From Rickettsiales bacterium (GTDB lineage: Bacteria > Pseudomonadota > Alphaproteobacteria > Rickettsiales > SXRF01): a stretch of DNA of 64,000 nt. The stretch lies in contig JAJTHB010000020.1 of assembly GCA_021299465.1 (NCBI GenBank), positions 62,001 to 126,000 of the forward strand, read 5' to 3'. Under the pieces are notes generated by a model. It was not told where the DNA came from, made no database searches, and worked only from the letters and a program-made list of their open reading frames with translations. Position numbers and translations under genes: made by a program. Of this stretch, positions 56,889 through 64,000 are shown piece by piece (positions within the stretch are counted from its first letter, which is position 1; each line of letters starts with the position of its first letter).

Positions 56889-57782
56889 CTACTTCCCCAG
56901 TCTTGCATCCTCTATCAACAACCTTACCAATTCGTTAAAGGAAATGCCAACATATGCTGCAATCTCCGGCGAAAGCGATAGCGCCGTCATCCCCGGCTGG
57001 GTGTTGACCTCAAGCAGGTAAAATTCGTTTTCATCATAACGGAAGTCCGAACGCGAAAGCCCGCGACAACCCAGCGCGCGGTGGGCTTTAAGCGCAAGCC
57101 CCATGACCTCATCATAACGATCTTTTGGAAGCGGCGCCGGACAAAGATGCTCGGTTTTGCCATCGGTGTATTTATTCTCATAATCATAAAAACCGCTTTT
57201 TGGGCGAATCTCTGTTACCCCAAGCGCGCGATCATTCAACACCGCCACCGTAATTTCGCGACCTGAAATATATTCCTCAATCAACCATTCATCCGCGCTT
57301 TCCTGAACGACCATCTCAAGTGTGCGATTATCATCTGGCATCAGGATATGCACACCAACACTGGAACCTTCGCAGGCAGGCTTTGCCACATAAGGCCGCT
57401 TCATCGGATCGCCTTTGCTCATCTCACTTCTGGAGATCACACGCCCCTTTGGACAGCGAAGACCCGCCGCTTCAAACAAATGCTTCGCCATGGGTTTGTC
57501 CATCGCAAGCGCCGAAGCAAGAACCCCAGAATGCGTGTAGGGAATCTTCAGCATCTCCAATACACCCTGCATGCCGCCATCTTCGCCGAACGTGCCATGA
57601 AGCGCATTGAATGCCACATCTGGTTTTAGCTTCGCGAGCCTTTCCGCCACATCATGCCCGACATCCACCTCGCTCACCTGATAACCCAGCGCGCGAAGCG
57701 CCTTGGCACAGGCAGCGCCAGAATTCAACGAAACCTCGCGCTCCGCCGACCAACCACCCTTTAAGACCGCGACATGCTTCAT
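56889..57782 (-). CDS. ddl: D-alanine--D-alanine ligase
   Basis: 297 residues, ATP-grasp enzyme that makes the D-Ala-D-Ala end of the peptidoglycan stem. KGGWSAEREVSLNSG and HGTFGEDGGMQGVLEML are the N-terminal signatures; NTQPGMTALSL carries metal and substrate contacts. Overlaps the upstream small membrane gene by ATGA. Confidence 0.95.
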   Translation of the reverse strand: MKHVAVLKGGWSAEREVSLNSGAACAKALRALGYQVSEVDVGHDVAERLAKLKPDVAFNALHGTFGEDGGMQGVLEMLKIPYTHSGVLASALAMDKPMAKHLFEAAGLRCPKGRVISRSEMSKGDPMKRPYVAKPACEGSSVGVHILMPDDNRTLEMVVQESADEWLIEEYISGREITVAVLNDRALGVTEIRPKSGFYDYENKYTDGKTEHLCPAPLPKDRYDEVMGLALKAHRALGCRGLSRSDFRYDENEFYLLEVNTQPGMTALSLSPEIAAYVGISFNELVRLLIEDARLGK

Positions 57783-58024
57783 GGCGCCTTCACTTCACGT
57801 GTATCCATCCAGCACAGCCCCAAACCTTTAATCTGCTGCTCGTGACATTCCGGCAGGTGATAGGCATAAAAAATAAACACGCCGAGATAGATAAAAAACG
57901 CCATAAACAAATAATCTGCCGAGGACATGCCCTCGGACTCCTCATAAGCCCAGTGCAGCAGCACATGCATTACAAAAGCGATACTGATATAAATAAAAAT
58001 CGTATAGTTGACGAGCATGCTCAT
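57779..58024 (-). CDS. Small two-helix membrane protein in the division cluster, unknown
   Basis: 81 residues. Two hydrophobic segments (about 5-26, TIFIYISIAFVMHVLLHW, and 38-56, YLFMAFFIYLGVFIFYAYHL) with an acidic turn between, then a short tail with two Cys (PECHEQQIKGLGLCWMDT). It starts at ATG 58024 and ends in an ATGA overlap with ddl, so it is translated with the cluster. No known family recognised. Its start region keeps the remains of what looks like an older murB end, separated now by a palindromic element. Confidence 0.65.
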   Translation of the reverse strand: MSMLVNYTIFIYISIAFVMHVLLHWAYEESEGMSSADYLFMAFFIYLGVFIFYAYHLPECHEQQIKGLGLCWMDTREVKAP

Positions 58025-58032
58025 GGTTTGCT

Positions 58033-58160
58033 GATCCTTTTAATTTCCCATCTACTTATTCCCACGAAAGCGGGAATCCTGAACTATCACCACTTAACTA
58101 CTACAGGATCCCTGCTTACGCAGGGATAATCACAATTTACCGATCCTTTTAATTTCCCAT
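58033..58160. mobile_element. Composite palindromic element (family A, copy 2) with 19-bp direct flanks
   Basis: The 19-mer GATCCTTTTAATTTCCCAT occurs at 58033-58051 and 58142-58160. Between them are two 20-bp palindromes, ATTCCCACGAAAGCGGGAAT (58058-58077) and ATCCCTGCTTACGCAGGGAT (58108-58127), joined by a CCTG...CAGG spacer, the same build as 3151-3207. The right flank is the 3' end of murB. The flanks may be a target duplication or a local repeat. Confidence 0.75.
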
Positions 58161-59086
58161 TCTAACGTGATACCCGTTTTTTCTTGCACACGGCGAATCA
58201 CCTCTTCGCCAAGCTGTTCAAGATCCGCTGCCGTTGCCGCACCGGTGTTGATCAGAAAATTACAATGCTTTTCAGACACCTGTGCACCGCCTAGCGTCAT
58301 ACCACGACAGCCAGCGCGATCAATCAACTCCCATGCCTTATGGCCATCAGGATTTTTAAACGTGCTGCCGCCGGTTCGGGCGCGAATCGGCTGGGTCTCC
58401 TCACGCGCTGACTGAATCTCTTTCATACGCGCAGCAATCACTGCCTGATCCCCTACCTTACCGCGAAGCAAGCAACTCACCATGATAGCGCCTTCCGGCA
58501 GTTTGCTCCTACGGTAGGAAAAGCCAATCTCATCAGCACTAAAATCACGAATTATACCGCTACGCAGCACCACACGCGCACTGACCAAGACATCCTTGAT
58601 CTCTGCGCCATAAGCGCCTGCATTCATCGCTACCGCACCACCAACCGTGCCAGGCACACCGCACAGAAATTCCATTCCTGATATGGAATGATCACAGGCA
58701 AACTGCGCGACATTCAGATCGAGGCAAGCAGCACCAACAGCAAGAGTGTGGAGTGTGGAGTGTGGAGTATGGTTTGCGCCGAATTCGCTACACTCCGCAC
58801 TCCATACTCTACACTCCGCGAAGCGTCGCCCGAGCTTTATCACCACGCCATCTATGCCGCCATCGCGGATGATAACATTGGAACCAACACCAAGCACCGT
58901 TACAGGCACATCCAAAGGAAGTTCGCGAAAGAAATATGCGAGATCTTCAGCGTCTTCAGGCTTGAACAGCCATTGCGCTCGTCCACCAACTCGAAACCAG
59001 TTGGTCTTGGAGAGATCAGCATTGGCTCTCATATCCCCGCGAAAGCGTGGATCCAATGGCGGCTGATAAGAATGAGCGGCCATCAT
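58130..59086 (-). CDS. murB: UDP-N-acetylenolpyruvoylglucosamine reductase
   Basis: 318 residues from ATG 59086, whose A overlaps the murC TGA. FAD- and NADPH-dependent second committed step of peptidoglycan synthesis. GVPGTVGGAVAMNAGAYG binds FAD; FSYRRSKLP and GGSTFKNPDG are conserved active-site parts. Two acquired pieces are visible: the first ~20 residues (with PPLDPRFRGDM) come from a family A palindrome, and about 25 residues after GRRFAE (VWSAEC ... HSTLHT) come from the heptamer palindrome at 58744-58820. The C-terminal residues after EIKRI also changed at an element junction. Confidence 0.95.
   Translation of the reverse strand: MMAAHSYQPPLDPRFRGDMRANADLSKTNWFRVGGRAQWLFKPEDAEDLAYFFRELPLDVPVTVLGVGSNVIIRDGGIDGVVIKLGRRFAECRVWSAECSEFGANHTPHSTLHTLAVGAACLDLNVAQFACDHSISGMEFLCGVPGTVGGAVAMNAGAYGAEIKDVLVSARVVLRSGIIRDFSADEIGFSYRRSKLPEGAIMVSCLLRGKVGDQAVIAARMKEIQSAREETQPIRARTGGSTFKNPDGHKAWELIDRAGCRGMTLGGAQVSEKHCNFLINTGAATAADLEQLGEEVIRRVQEKTGITLEWEIKRIGKL
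58744..58820. repeat. Heptamer palindrome inside murB
   Basis: Left arm (about 58744-58772) is (GTGTGGA)n and the right arm (about 58789-58818) its inverted form, around a loop with GAATTC. The whole is read through by murB. The same heptamer appears in dxr (7952-7989). Confidence 0.8.
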
Positions 59087-59126
59087 CACGCGCGAACCCT
59101 TAAAGGATCCCCGCCTGCGCGGGGAT
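59033..59126. repeat. Composite palindromic element, family A, copy 3, across the murC-murB junction
   Basis: Two 20-bp palindromes, ATCCCCGCGAAAGCGTGGAT (59033-59052) and ATCCCCGCCTGCGCGGGGAT (59107-59126). The murC stop and murB start lie in the spacer, so one palindrome encodes the MurB N-terminus and the other the MurC C-terminus. Confidence 0.75.
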
Positions 59127-60534
59127 TAGAAAGCTGCTCAGGCAGCGCATAAGCCCATTTGGTGATTGAACCAGCGCCAAGGCACACCACCATATCACCT
59201 TGCTGTGCAATGCTTGAAACCAGCGCTGCGAGCGACTCCGGCGAGACAAGCTTATGCACTTGTTTATGGCCTGCGCGCTGCAAGCCCTGAGCCAGACGAT
59301 CGGCATTGATACCATCAATCGGCTCTTCCCCGGCGCTGTAAACATCAGCCACAATAACGCTATCGGCATCATTGAAGCAGGTGCAAAAATCATCCCACAA
59401 ATCACGAAGCCGCGTGTAGCGATGCGGCTGAACGACGGCAATCACACGCCCATTGCCACCCGACTGCGCGGCACGCGCTGCCTTTAATGTCGCTGCGATT
59501 TCTACCGGATGATGTCCGTAATCATCAATCACCGTCACGCCACCTGACTCGCCGGTTTTGGTAAAGCGGCGTTTAACGCCACCGAATGATTTCAGGCTTG
59601 AGGCAATCACGCTGTCCGCAAACTTAAGCTCGCGCGCAATGGCAATCACCGAAAGTGCGTTACGTACATTATGCTCGCCATGCATGGCGAGAAGGACATC
59701 GCTGATGACGCGGCCATCCATCACGACATCAAAGCATTCACCCGTGGGTGTTGAGCGGATATTCTGCGCACGCACATCCGCCTGCGGATTAGTGCCATAG
59801 GTAATGATGCGGCGGTCAGTAACACGCGCTGCTAAGGCCTGCACCTCCGGATGGTCGGTGCAAAGCACAGCGAAACCGTAAAACGGCAGGTTGGTAAGAA
59901 AGGTTTGGAATGCTGCCTTGGCTGCATCAAACGAACCGTAATGATCAAGATGCTCAGGATCAATATTCGTAATAATACCAATCGTTGCAGGGAGCTTGGT
60001 GAAGCTACCGTCCGACTCATCAGCCTCAACCACCATCCACTCACCCTTGCCTAAATAGGCATTAGTGCCACGGGCATTTAAAATGCCGCCATTAATCACG
60101 GTTGGCTCAAGCCCACCCGCTTCCAGCATGGCGGCGGCCAACGCCGTCGTCGTCGTTTTGCCGTGCGTTCCGGCAACGGCAATGGAGAGCTTCAAGCGCA
60201 TCAGCTCGGCAAGCATTTCTGCGCGCTTGACGATCGGAAGGCGCGCCGCACGGGCAGCAAGTAGTTCCGGATTATCTGCCTTAATCGCTGATGACACCAC
60301 GACCACCGAGGCCTGCTTTACATGATCCTGAGCATGGCCAATGAAAATGCTGATGCCGGCCTTAATCAGGCGCTGAGTATTATAACTCTCCGATGCATCT
60401 GAACCCTGCACTTGATAGCCAAGATTATGCAGCACCTCAGCAATACCGCTCATGCCGATGCCGCCAATACCAATAAAATGGATAACCCCAACCGTAAGCG
60501 GCAGGCGCTGGCCAATGGGGAGTGCCTGTATCAT
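59086..60534 (-). CDS. murC: UDP-N-acetylmuramate--L-alanine ligase
   Basis: 482 residues. Adds L-Ala to UDP-MurNAc. [21 protein letters not shown] is the N-terminal UDP-binding part, [16 protein letters not shown] is the ATP P-loop, and [10 protein letters not shown] is a conserved C-domain motif. The normal family end, [16 protein letters not shown], is followed by an extra ~14 residues ([14 protein letters not shown]) encoded by a palindromic repeat. Coupled to murB (one-base overlap) and murG (ATGA). Confidence 0.96.
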   Translation of the reverse strand: MIQALPIGQRLPLTVGVIHFIGIGGIGMSGIAEVLHNLGYQVQGSDASESYNTQRLIKAGISIFIGHAQDHVKQASVVVVSSAIKADNPELLAARAARLPIVKRAEMLAELMRLKLSIAVAGTHGKTTTTALAAAMLEAGGLEPTVINGGILNARGTNAYLGKGEWMVVEADESDGSFTKLPATIGIITNIDPEHLDHYGSFDAAKAAFQTFLTNLPFYGFAVLCTDHPEVQALAARVTDRRIITYGTNPQADVRAQNIRSTPTGECFDVVMDGRVISDVLLAMHGEHNVRNALSVIAIARELKFADSVIASSLKSFGGVKRRFTKTGESGGVTVIDDYGHHPVEIAATLKAARAAQSGGNGRVIAVVQPHRYTRLRDLWDDFCTCFNDADSVIVADVYSAGEEPIDGINADRLAQGLQRAGHKQVHKLVSPESLAALVSSIAQQGDMVVCLGAGSITKWAYALPEQLSNPRAGGDPLRVRA

Positions 60535-61718
60535 GCGGCCTCCAGAGCAGAGGATGGGTGCCGAATGTCAGGCGACGAAGAAAGGGAATGACTAGCTTTA
60601 CCACCCGTGATCTGCTCGCCGCCGACCAGTTTAAGCACCAGCTCCGCCAATCGCTGGGCTGCATCAGGATGACCGATGGTCTTCGCGCTGATGGCGGCTT
60701 TAGCTAGGGTGTCCGGCGCGGTAAGGAAAGCCTCCAGACGTGCAGAAAGTGCTTCCGGTGTAAAACCTTCCTGCGCCATCACCCACCCGCCGCCGACATC
60801 CTCAAGGGCATTAGCATTATAATACTGGTGATTATCCATTGAACTGGGAAGCGGCACTAAAATCGCAGGCCTGCCTGCAACCGCCAGTTCCGATACCGTC
60901 GACGCGCCCGAGCGCGCGACCACCAGATGGCTACCGGCAAGCCGCGCCGGCACATCGACGAAGAACGTCGATAAATCAGCATTCACGCCAATCTCAGCAT
61001 AGATCTCGCGGGTTCGGGTGAGCTCACCTTCGCCACGGCATTGCTGATCGATGCGAACGCGTGAGCGTAAATTGGCAGGTAGCAGCGCCACAGCCTTTGG
61101 CACCACATCCGAAAATACCGATGCACCCTGCGACCCGCCGGTCACCAGCACATGCATCTTGCCATCCTGAGCAAGAGCCGGATAAGGAATATCTTTCAGC
61201 GCACGCACCGACGAACGCACAGGGTTACCCGTCATCACCACTTTGGATTCATCGGCACTTTCAATCATTTGCGTGCCGGGAAATGATGTTGCAATTACAT
61301 CCACACGACCAGCCAGCATGCGGTTTGCGCGGCCCAGCACCGAGTTTTGCTCATGAATGATGGTTGGCACCCGCCTCGCTGCGGCAAAAACCGTCGGAAA
61401 CGAAGGATAGCCACCAAAGCCCACCACGGCCTTGGGTTTTAATTTGCTAAGCAACATCCTCGCCTGAAAGATGCCAACGACCAGCCCTGCCGCGCCAATA
61501 ACCTTCTGATGAAGCCCACCGCCTGAGGGCGAGCCAGCATGGATCGTGCACACCTCAAGCTGGCTGAACACACCCGTTTTAAAATGAGCAAAGCGTTTAT
61601 CGGTAACAAGCACCACGCGCTCACCATGCGCAAGTAGCGCTTCAGCAAGCGCTTCAGCTGGGAAAATGTGACCGCCTGTGCCACCGGCAGCGAGAATAAC
61701 AGGGTGTTTTGTTTCCAT
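60531..61718 (-). CDS. murG: UDP-GlcNAc transferase MurG
   Basis: 395 residues, GT28 enzyme that turns lipid I into lipid II on the inner face of the membrane. [15 protein letters not shown] is the first Gly-rich loop; [10 protein letters not shown] and the C-terminal [24 protein letters not shown] with the UDP-GlcNAc site are present. The last 20 or so residues ([20 protein letters not shown]) are low-complexity and beyond the usual end. Overlaps murC. Confidence 0.96.
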   Translation of the reverse strand: METKHPVILAAGGTGGHIFPAEALAEALLAHGERVVLVTDKRFAHFKTGVFSQLEVCTIHAGSPSGGGLHQKVIGAAGLVVGIFQARMLLSKLKPKAVVGFGGYPSFPTVFAAARRVPTIIHEQNSVLGRANRMLAGRVDVIATSFPGTQMIESADESKVVMTGNPVRSSVRALKDIPYPALAQDGKMHVLVTGGSQGASVFSDVVPKAVALLPANLRSRVRIDQQCRGEGELTRTREIYAEIGVNADLSTFFVDVPARLAGSHLVVARSGASTVSELAVAGRPAILVPLPSSMDNHQYYNANALEDVGGGWVMAQEGFTPEALSARLEAFLTAPDTLAKAAISAKTIGHPDAAQRLAELVLKLVGGEQITGGKASHSLSSSPDIRHPSSALEAA

Positions 61719-61748
61719 GGCGGCATATTAAAGCAAGCCACCTAGGCT

Positions 61749-62864
61749 TCAAGCAGAATTGCCGTATTTCTTCCTCGTTAGAGCCAGCATCATGCCCATA
61801 CCGATCGCTATTGCCACCACCGACGAGCCGCCATAGCTTACAAACGGCAGTGTCATGCCCTTGGCCGGAAAAAGATTGACCGCAACGCCCATGTTAATAA
61901 TCGCCTGAATGCCAAACTGTGATAAAATTCCTGCCACGGCTAACAGGACAAATAAATCATTATGCCGCCACACGCGTGACAAACCGCGCAACACGATAAA
62001 GGCAAACAAACCAAGCACCACCATGCAAAAAATAACACCAAATTCTTCACCCGCCACTGCAAAAATAAAATCAGTGTGAGAGTCCGGCAGGGTTTGCTTG
62101 ACCTCACCTTCACCCGGCCCCTGCCCAAAAACCCCGCCGCTTTTAAATGCCTCTAGCGAGCGGCTGATCTGGTAATTATCACCCGATGATGGATCAAGAA
62201 AACTATCAATACGCCTTGCCACATGCGGCAGGAAACTATAGGCCGCCACCGCCCCCGCAACCCCCAGTAAACCGATCATAATGACCCAGATCATGGGTAA
62301 GCCCGCCAGAAACAATTGAATCGCCCACATCGCCGAAACAGTGAGTGTCATGCCAAAATCCGGCTGGATGATGAGCAACAGTGCCACCGCCAGATACAAC
62401 CCGATCGCAACCGTGTAGCCCGGGAAATCCACACGTTTTTGGTTTTCCGCGCAAATCCACGCCATCACCACTGCAAAAAACGGTTTCATGAATTCCGACG
62501 GCTGCACCGAGAATCCGCCAAGCGCAATCCAGCGATGTGCGCCTTTAGTCTCGATACCAATGAAGGGCACCACCAGCATGAGCGCCATACTCGCGCAGAA
62601 CCCAACCACAGCAAAGCGGCGTATAAGCGGCGGGGAGAACATCGAAATCACCAGCATCACCGCCAACCCCACCACCAGAAATGCATATTGCCGATGCACA
62701 AAGTAAAACATCGGCAGCTCAAGTCGCTTAGCAACCGGCGGACTACCTGCCGCCACCAAAATCGCCCCAAATACCAGCAGCAACAGCAACGCCGCCAGAT
62801 TCAGGTGGTCGACTGTCCACCACCAGCGGCCAACCAGCGAGGTATTGGTGCGGTCAAGACGCAT
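61749..62864 (-). CDS. ftsW: Peptidoglycan glycosyltransferase FtsW (SEDS family)
   Basis: 371 residues with about ten membrane segments. Septal SEDS polymerase that uses lipid II together with the division PBP. Landmarks are QPSEFMKPFFAVVMAW, QPDFGMTLTVSAMW, the extracellular loop with YQISRSLEAFKSGGVFGQGPG containing the catalytic Asp region, and FVSYGGSSVVAIAIGMGMM near the end. Overlaps murD by 11 bases. Confidence 0.95.
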   Translation of the reverse strand: MRLDRTNTSLVGRWWWTVDHLNLAALLLLLVFGAILVAAGSPPVAKRLELPMFYFVHRQYAFLVVGLAVMLVISMFSPPLIRRFAVVGFCASMALMLVVPFIGIETKGAHRWIALGGFSVQPSEFMKPFFAVVMAWICAENQKRVDFPGYTVAIGLYLAVALLLIIQPDFGMTLTVSAMWAIQLFLAGLPMIWVIMIGLLGVAGAVAAYSFLPHVARRIDSFLDPSSGDNYQISRSLEAFKSGGVFGQGPGEGEVKQTLPDSHTDFIFAVAGEEFGVIFCMVVLGLFAFIVLRGLSRVWRHNDLFVLLAVAGILSQFGIQAIINMGVAVNLFPAKGMTLPFVSYGGSSVVAIAIGMGMMLALTRKKYGNSA

Positions 62865-64000
62865 TCAGCGCCTCCACATATCCGCAAAACGCATCCCCAC
62901 GTTCTTCGAAACTTTTCCACTGGTCAAACGAGGCGCAGGCCGGTGAAAGCAGCACCACCGATCCGTGCCTCTTCTCGCGCCAGGCAAGCGCCGCCGCCTG
63001 CTTGGTTGCTGCATCCAGAGTGCCGGAATGTGTGTAGGACACTTTGCCTTCGAGCGTTTTTGCAAATTCCTCTGCCGCCTGCCCGATCAAAAATGCATGG
63101 CGGATTTTGGGGAAATATTCCGCAAGCGAAACGATGCCACCCTCTTTTGGTTTGCCACCTAAAATCCAATAGATATCTCCGTAAGGCGCCAGTGCATTCG
63201 ATGTCGCATCGGCATTGGTCGCCTTGCTATCGTTGATGAAGCGCACACCATCAATCTCCGCCACCAGCTGCAATCTATGTTTAAGGCCCGGAAAACGTTT
63301 CATGGCATCATGAATCGTTGCCGGCTGAGCTCCGCACGAGCGGCACGCCGCATAGGCCGCCGCCGCATTCTGCCAGTTATGGCGGCCAGTGAGGGATGTG
63401 ATTGCAAGCAAGCTCTCAGGCCTCAGGGTTTTGGCTTCAGGGAAATAATGATCATACAACACCCCATCCCTCACATAAACACCATGCTCGAGCATCCTGA
63501 CGGATGAAACGGGGATAAGCGCAGATTCCTGAAACCTGCCTGAAGCCTGAAGCCGGCTCGTCCATTCATCATCCACCGCCACCACCGCGACATCACCTTC
63601 ACGCTGGCGATCAAAGATATGGCATTTCGCCGCCACGTAGTTTTCCATGCTGCCATGCCGATCGAGGTGATCTGGTGTTATATTGAGAAACACCGCGACA
63701 TTAAACCGCGTTGTGCGCAATAGATCGAGCTGATAGCTCGAGGTCTCCAGGACATAAATTCCATCTTCACCAAGCGGCTCAAGCGTCAGCGCTGCCGTGC
63801 CAATATTACCACCAACCTGTACGTTTTTGCCTGCCTCCTTAAGGATGTGGTGGATGAGCGCAGTGGTGGTGGATTTACCGTTAGTACCGGTAATCGCCAC
63901 ATAACGGGCCGCTGGCTGGGCGCGGTAGAGCAGCTCAATGTCGCCAATCACCGGCACGCCATGTTCATGCGCAAGCATAACAACCGGATGCGGCGCCGGA
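62854..64000 (-). CDS. murD: UDP-N-acetylmuramoylalanine--D-glutamate ligase (5' truncated)
   Basis: Frame open to the window edge, with about 381 of some 450 residues visible; upstream codons read PAPHPVV before MLAHEHGVPVIGDIELL, as in the family, so the N-terminus is outside the window. ITGTNGKSTTTALIHHILK is the P-loop, SYQLDLL and NITPDHLDRHGSMENYVAAK follow, and the C-domain has NDSKATNADAT. Adds D-Glu to UDP-MurNAc-L-Ala. Between the central and C-terminal parts, ASGRFQESALIPVSS ... YFPEAKTLRPESL looks expanded by CTGAAGCC/GGCTTCAGG inverted words (about 63420-63550). Confidence 0.95.
   Translation of the reverse strand, partial: PAPHPVVMLAHEHGVPVIGDIELLYRAQPAARYVAITGTNGKSTTTALIHHILKEAGKNVQVGGNIGTAALTLEPLGEDGIYVLETSSYQLDLLRTTRFNVAVFLNITPDHLDRHGSMENYVAAKCHIFDRQREGDVAVVAVDDEWTSRLQASGRFQESALIPVSSVRMLEHGVYVRDGVLYDHYFPEAKTLRPESLLAITSLTGRHNWQNAAAAYAACRSCGAQPATIHDAMKRFPGLKHRLQLVAEIDGVRFINDSKATNADATSNALAPYGDIYWILGGKPKEGGIVSLAEYFPKIRHAFLIGQAAEEFAKTLEGKVSYTHSGTLDAATKQAAALAWREKRHGSVVLLSPACASFDQWKSFEERGDAFCGYVEALNAS

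Noticed and set aside
57790-57806. Another parS site (CTTCACGTGT)
   Set aside because: Only CACGTG matches; the flanks do not form the 16-bp palindrome.
62316-63236. 306-codon plus-strand frame across ftsW and murD
   Set aside because: It crosses two confidently identified genes on the other strand and its composition is that of a shadow frame.

Overview
The window is from the chromosome of an alphaproteobacterium of moderate GC content. The evidence is the gene order. One block is rpsB-tsf ... pyrH-frr-uppS-cdsA-dxr-rseP-bamA-skp-lpxD-fabZ-lpxA-lpxI-lpxB, with LpxI (the alphaproteobacterial UDP-diacylglucosamine hydrolase) rather than LpxH. The other is a division and cell wall cluster, murD-ftsW-murG-murC-murB-ddl-ftsQ-ftsA-ftsZ ... 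lpxC-bamD-recN-ligA. Lipid A, the BAM complex and a Zur-like operator confirm a Gram-negative cell; CheY, CheZ and a chemoreceptor suggest motility or chemotaxis. The genus cannot be fixed from the sequence.

Layout. 1-16.9 kb (+ strand): translation, isoprenoid, phospholipid, outer-membrane-assembly and lipid A genes. Interruptions are an orphan prepilin (-), a DUF2333 gene, and two small secreted cysteine proteins (-) that lie inside a decayed tandem duplication between pyrH and frr. 16.9-21.8 kb: a 1627-residue protein with a 106-residue Ser-Asp repeat. 21.8-28.6 kb (- strand): murU-amgK-tsaE-iscX, a 1020-residue periplasmic repeat protein, cheZ and cheY. 28.7-32.9 kb (+): htpX, a YdcH-like gene, an orphan TpsB transporter and a chemoreceptor. 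32.95-34.44 kb: a 1.4 kb island with a zeta-toxin-like gene, bounded by an intact tRNA-Thr(CGT) and a copy of its 3' half. 34.6-42.4 kb (-): DEAD-box helicase, cold-shock protein, an unknown membrane protein, an amino-acid permease, a Na+/H+ antiporter and Zur-type znuA. 42.4-64 kb (-): pepP, prmA, an unknown gene, ligA (holding three parS-like sites), recN, bamD, lpxC, an FkbM methyltransferase and the division cluster up to a 5'-truncated murD.

How it fits together: nearly every core gene serves the envelope. UppS, Ddl, MurB, MurC, MurD, MurG, FtsW and the recycling pair AmgK/MurU make and reuse peptidoglycan. Lpx enzymes, FabZ, BamA, BamD, Skp and RseP build and police the outer membrane, and FtsQ, FtsA and FtsZ drive division.

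The most unusual features are: (1) several families of short palindromic repeats that have entered essential genes or their ends (dxr, uppS, murB twice, murC, ligA, perhaps murD) and been absorbed in frame, much like Rickettsia palindromic elements, one copy being flanked by a 19-bp direct repeat; (2) the pyrH-frr duplication with diverged secreted paralogues; (3) the tRNA-flanked zeta-toxin mini-island; (4) the parS cluster inside ligA; (5) the giant Ser-Asp repeat protein. All calls rest on reading the sequence and on known family motifs; no database search was run.
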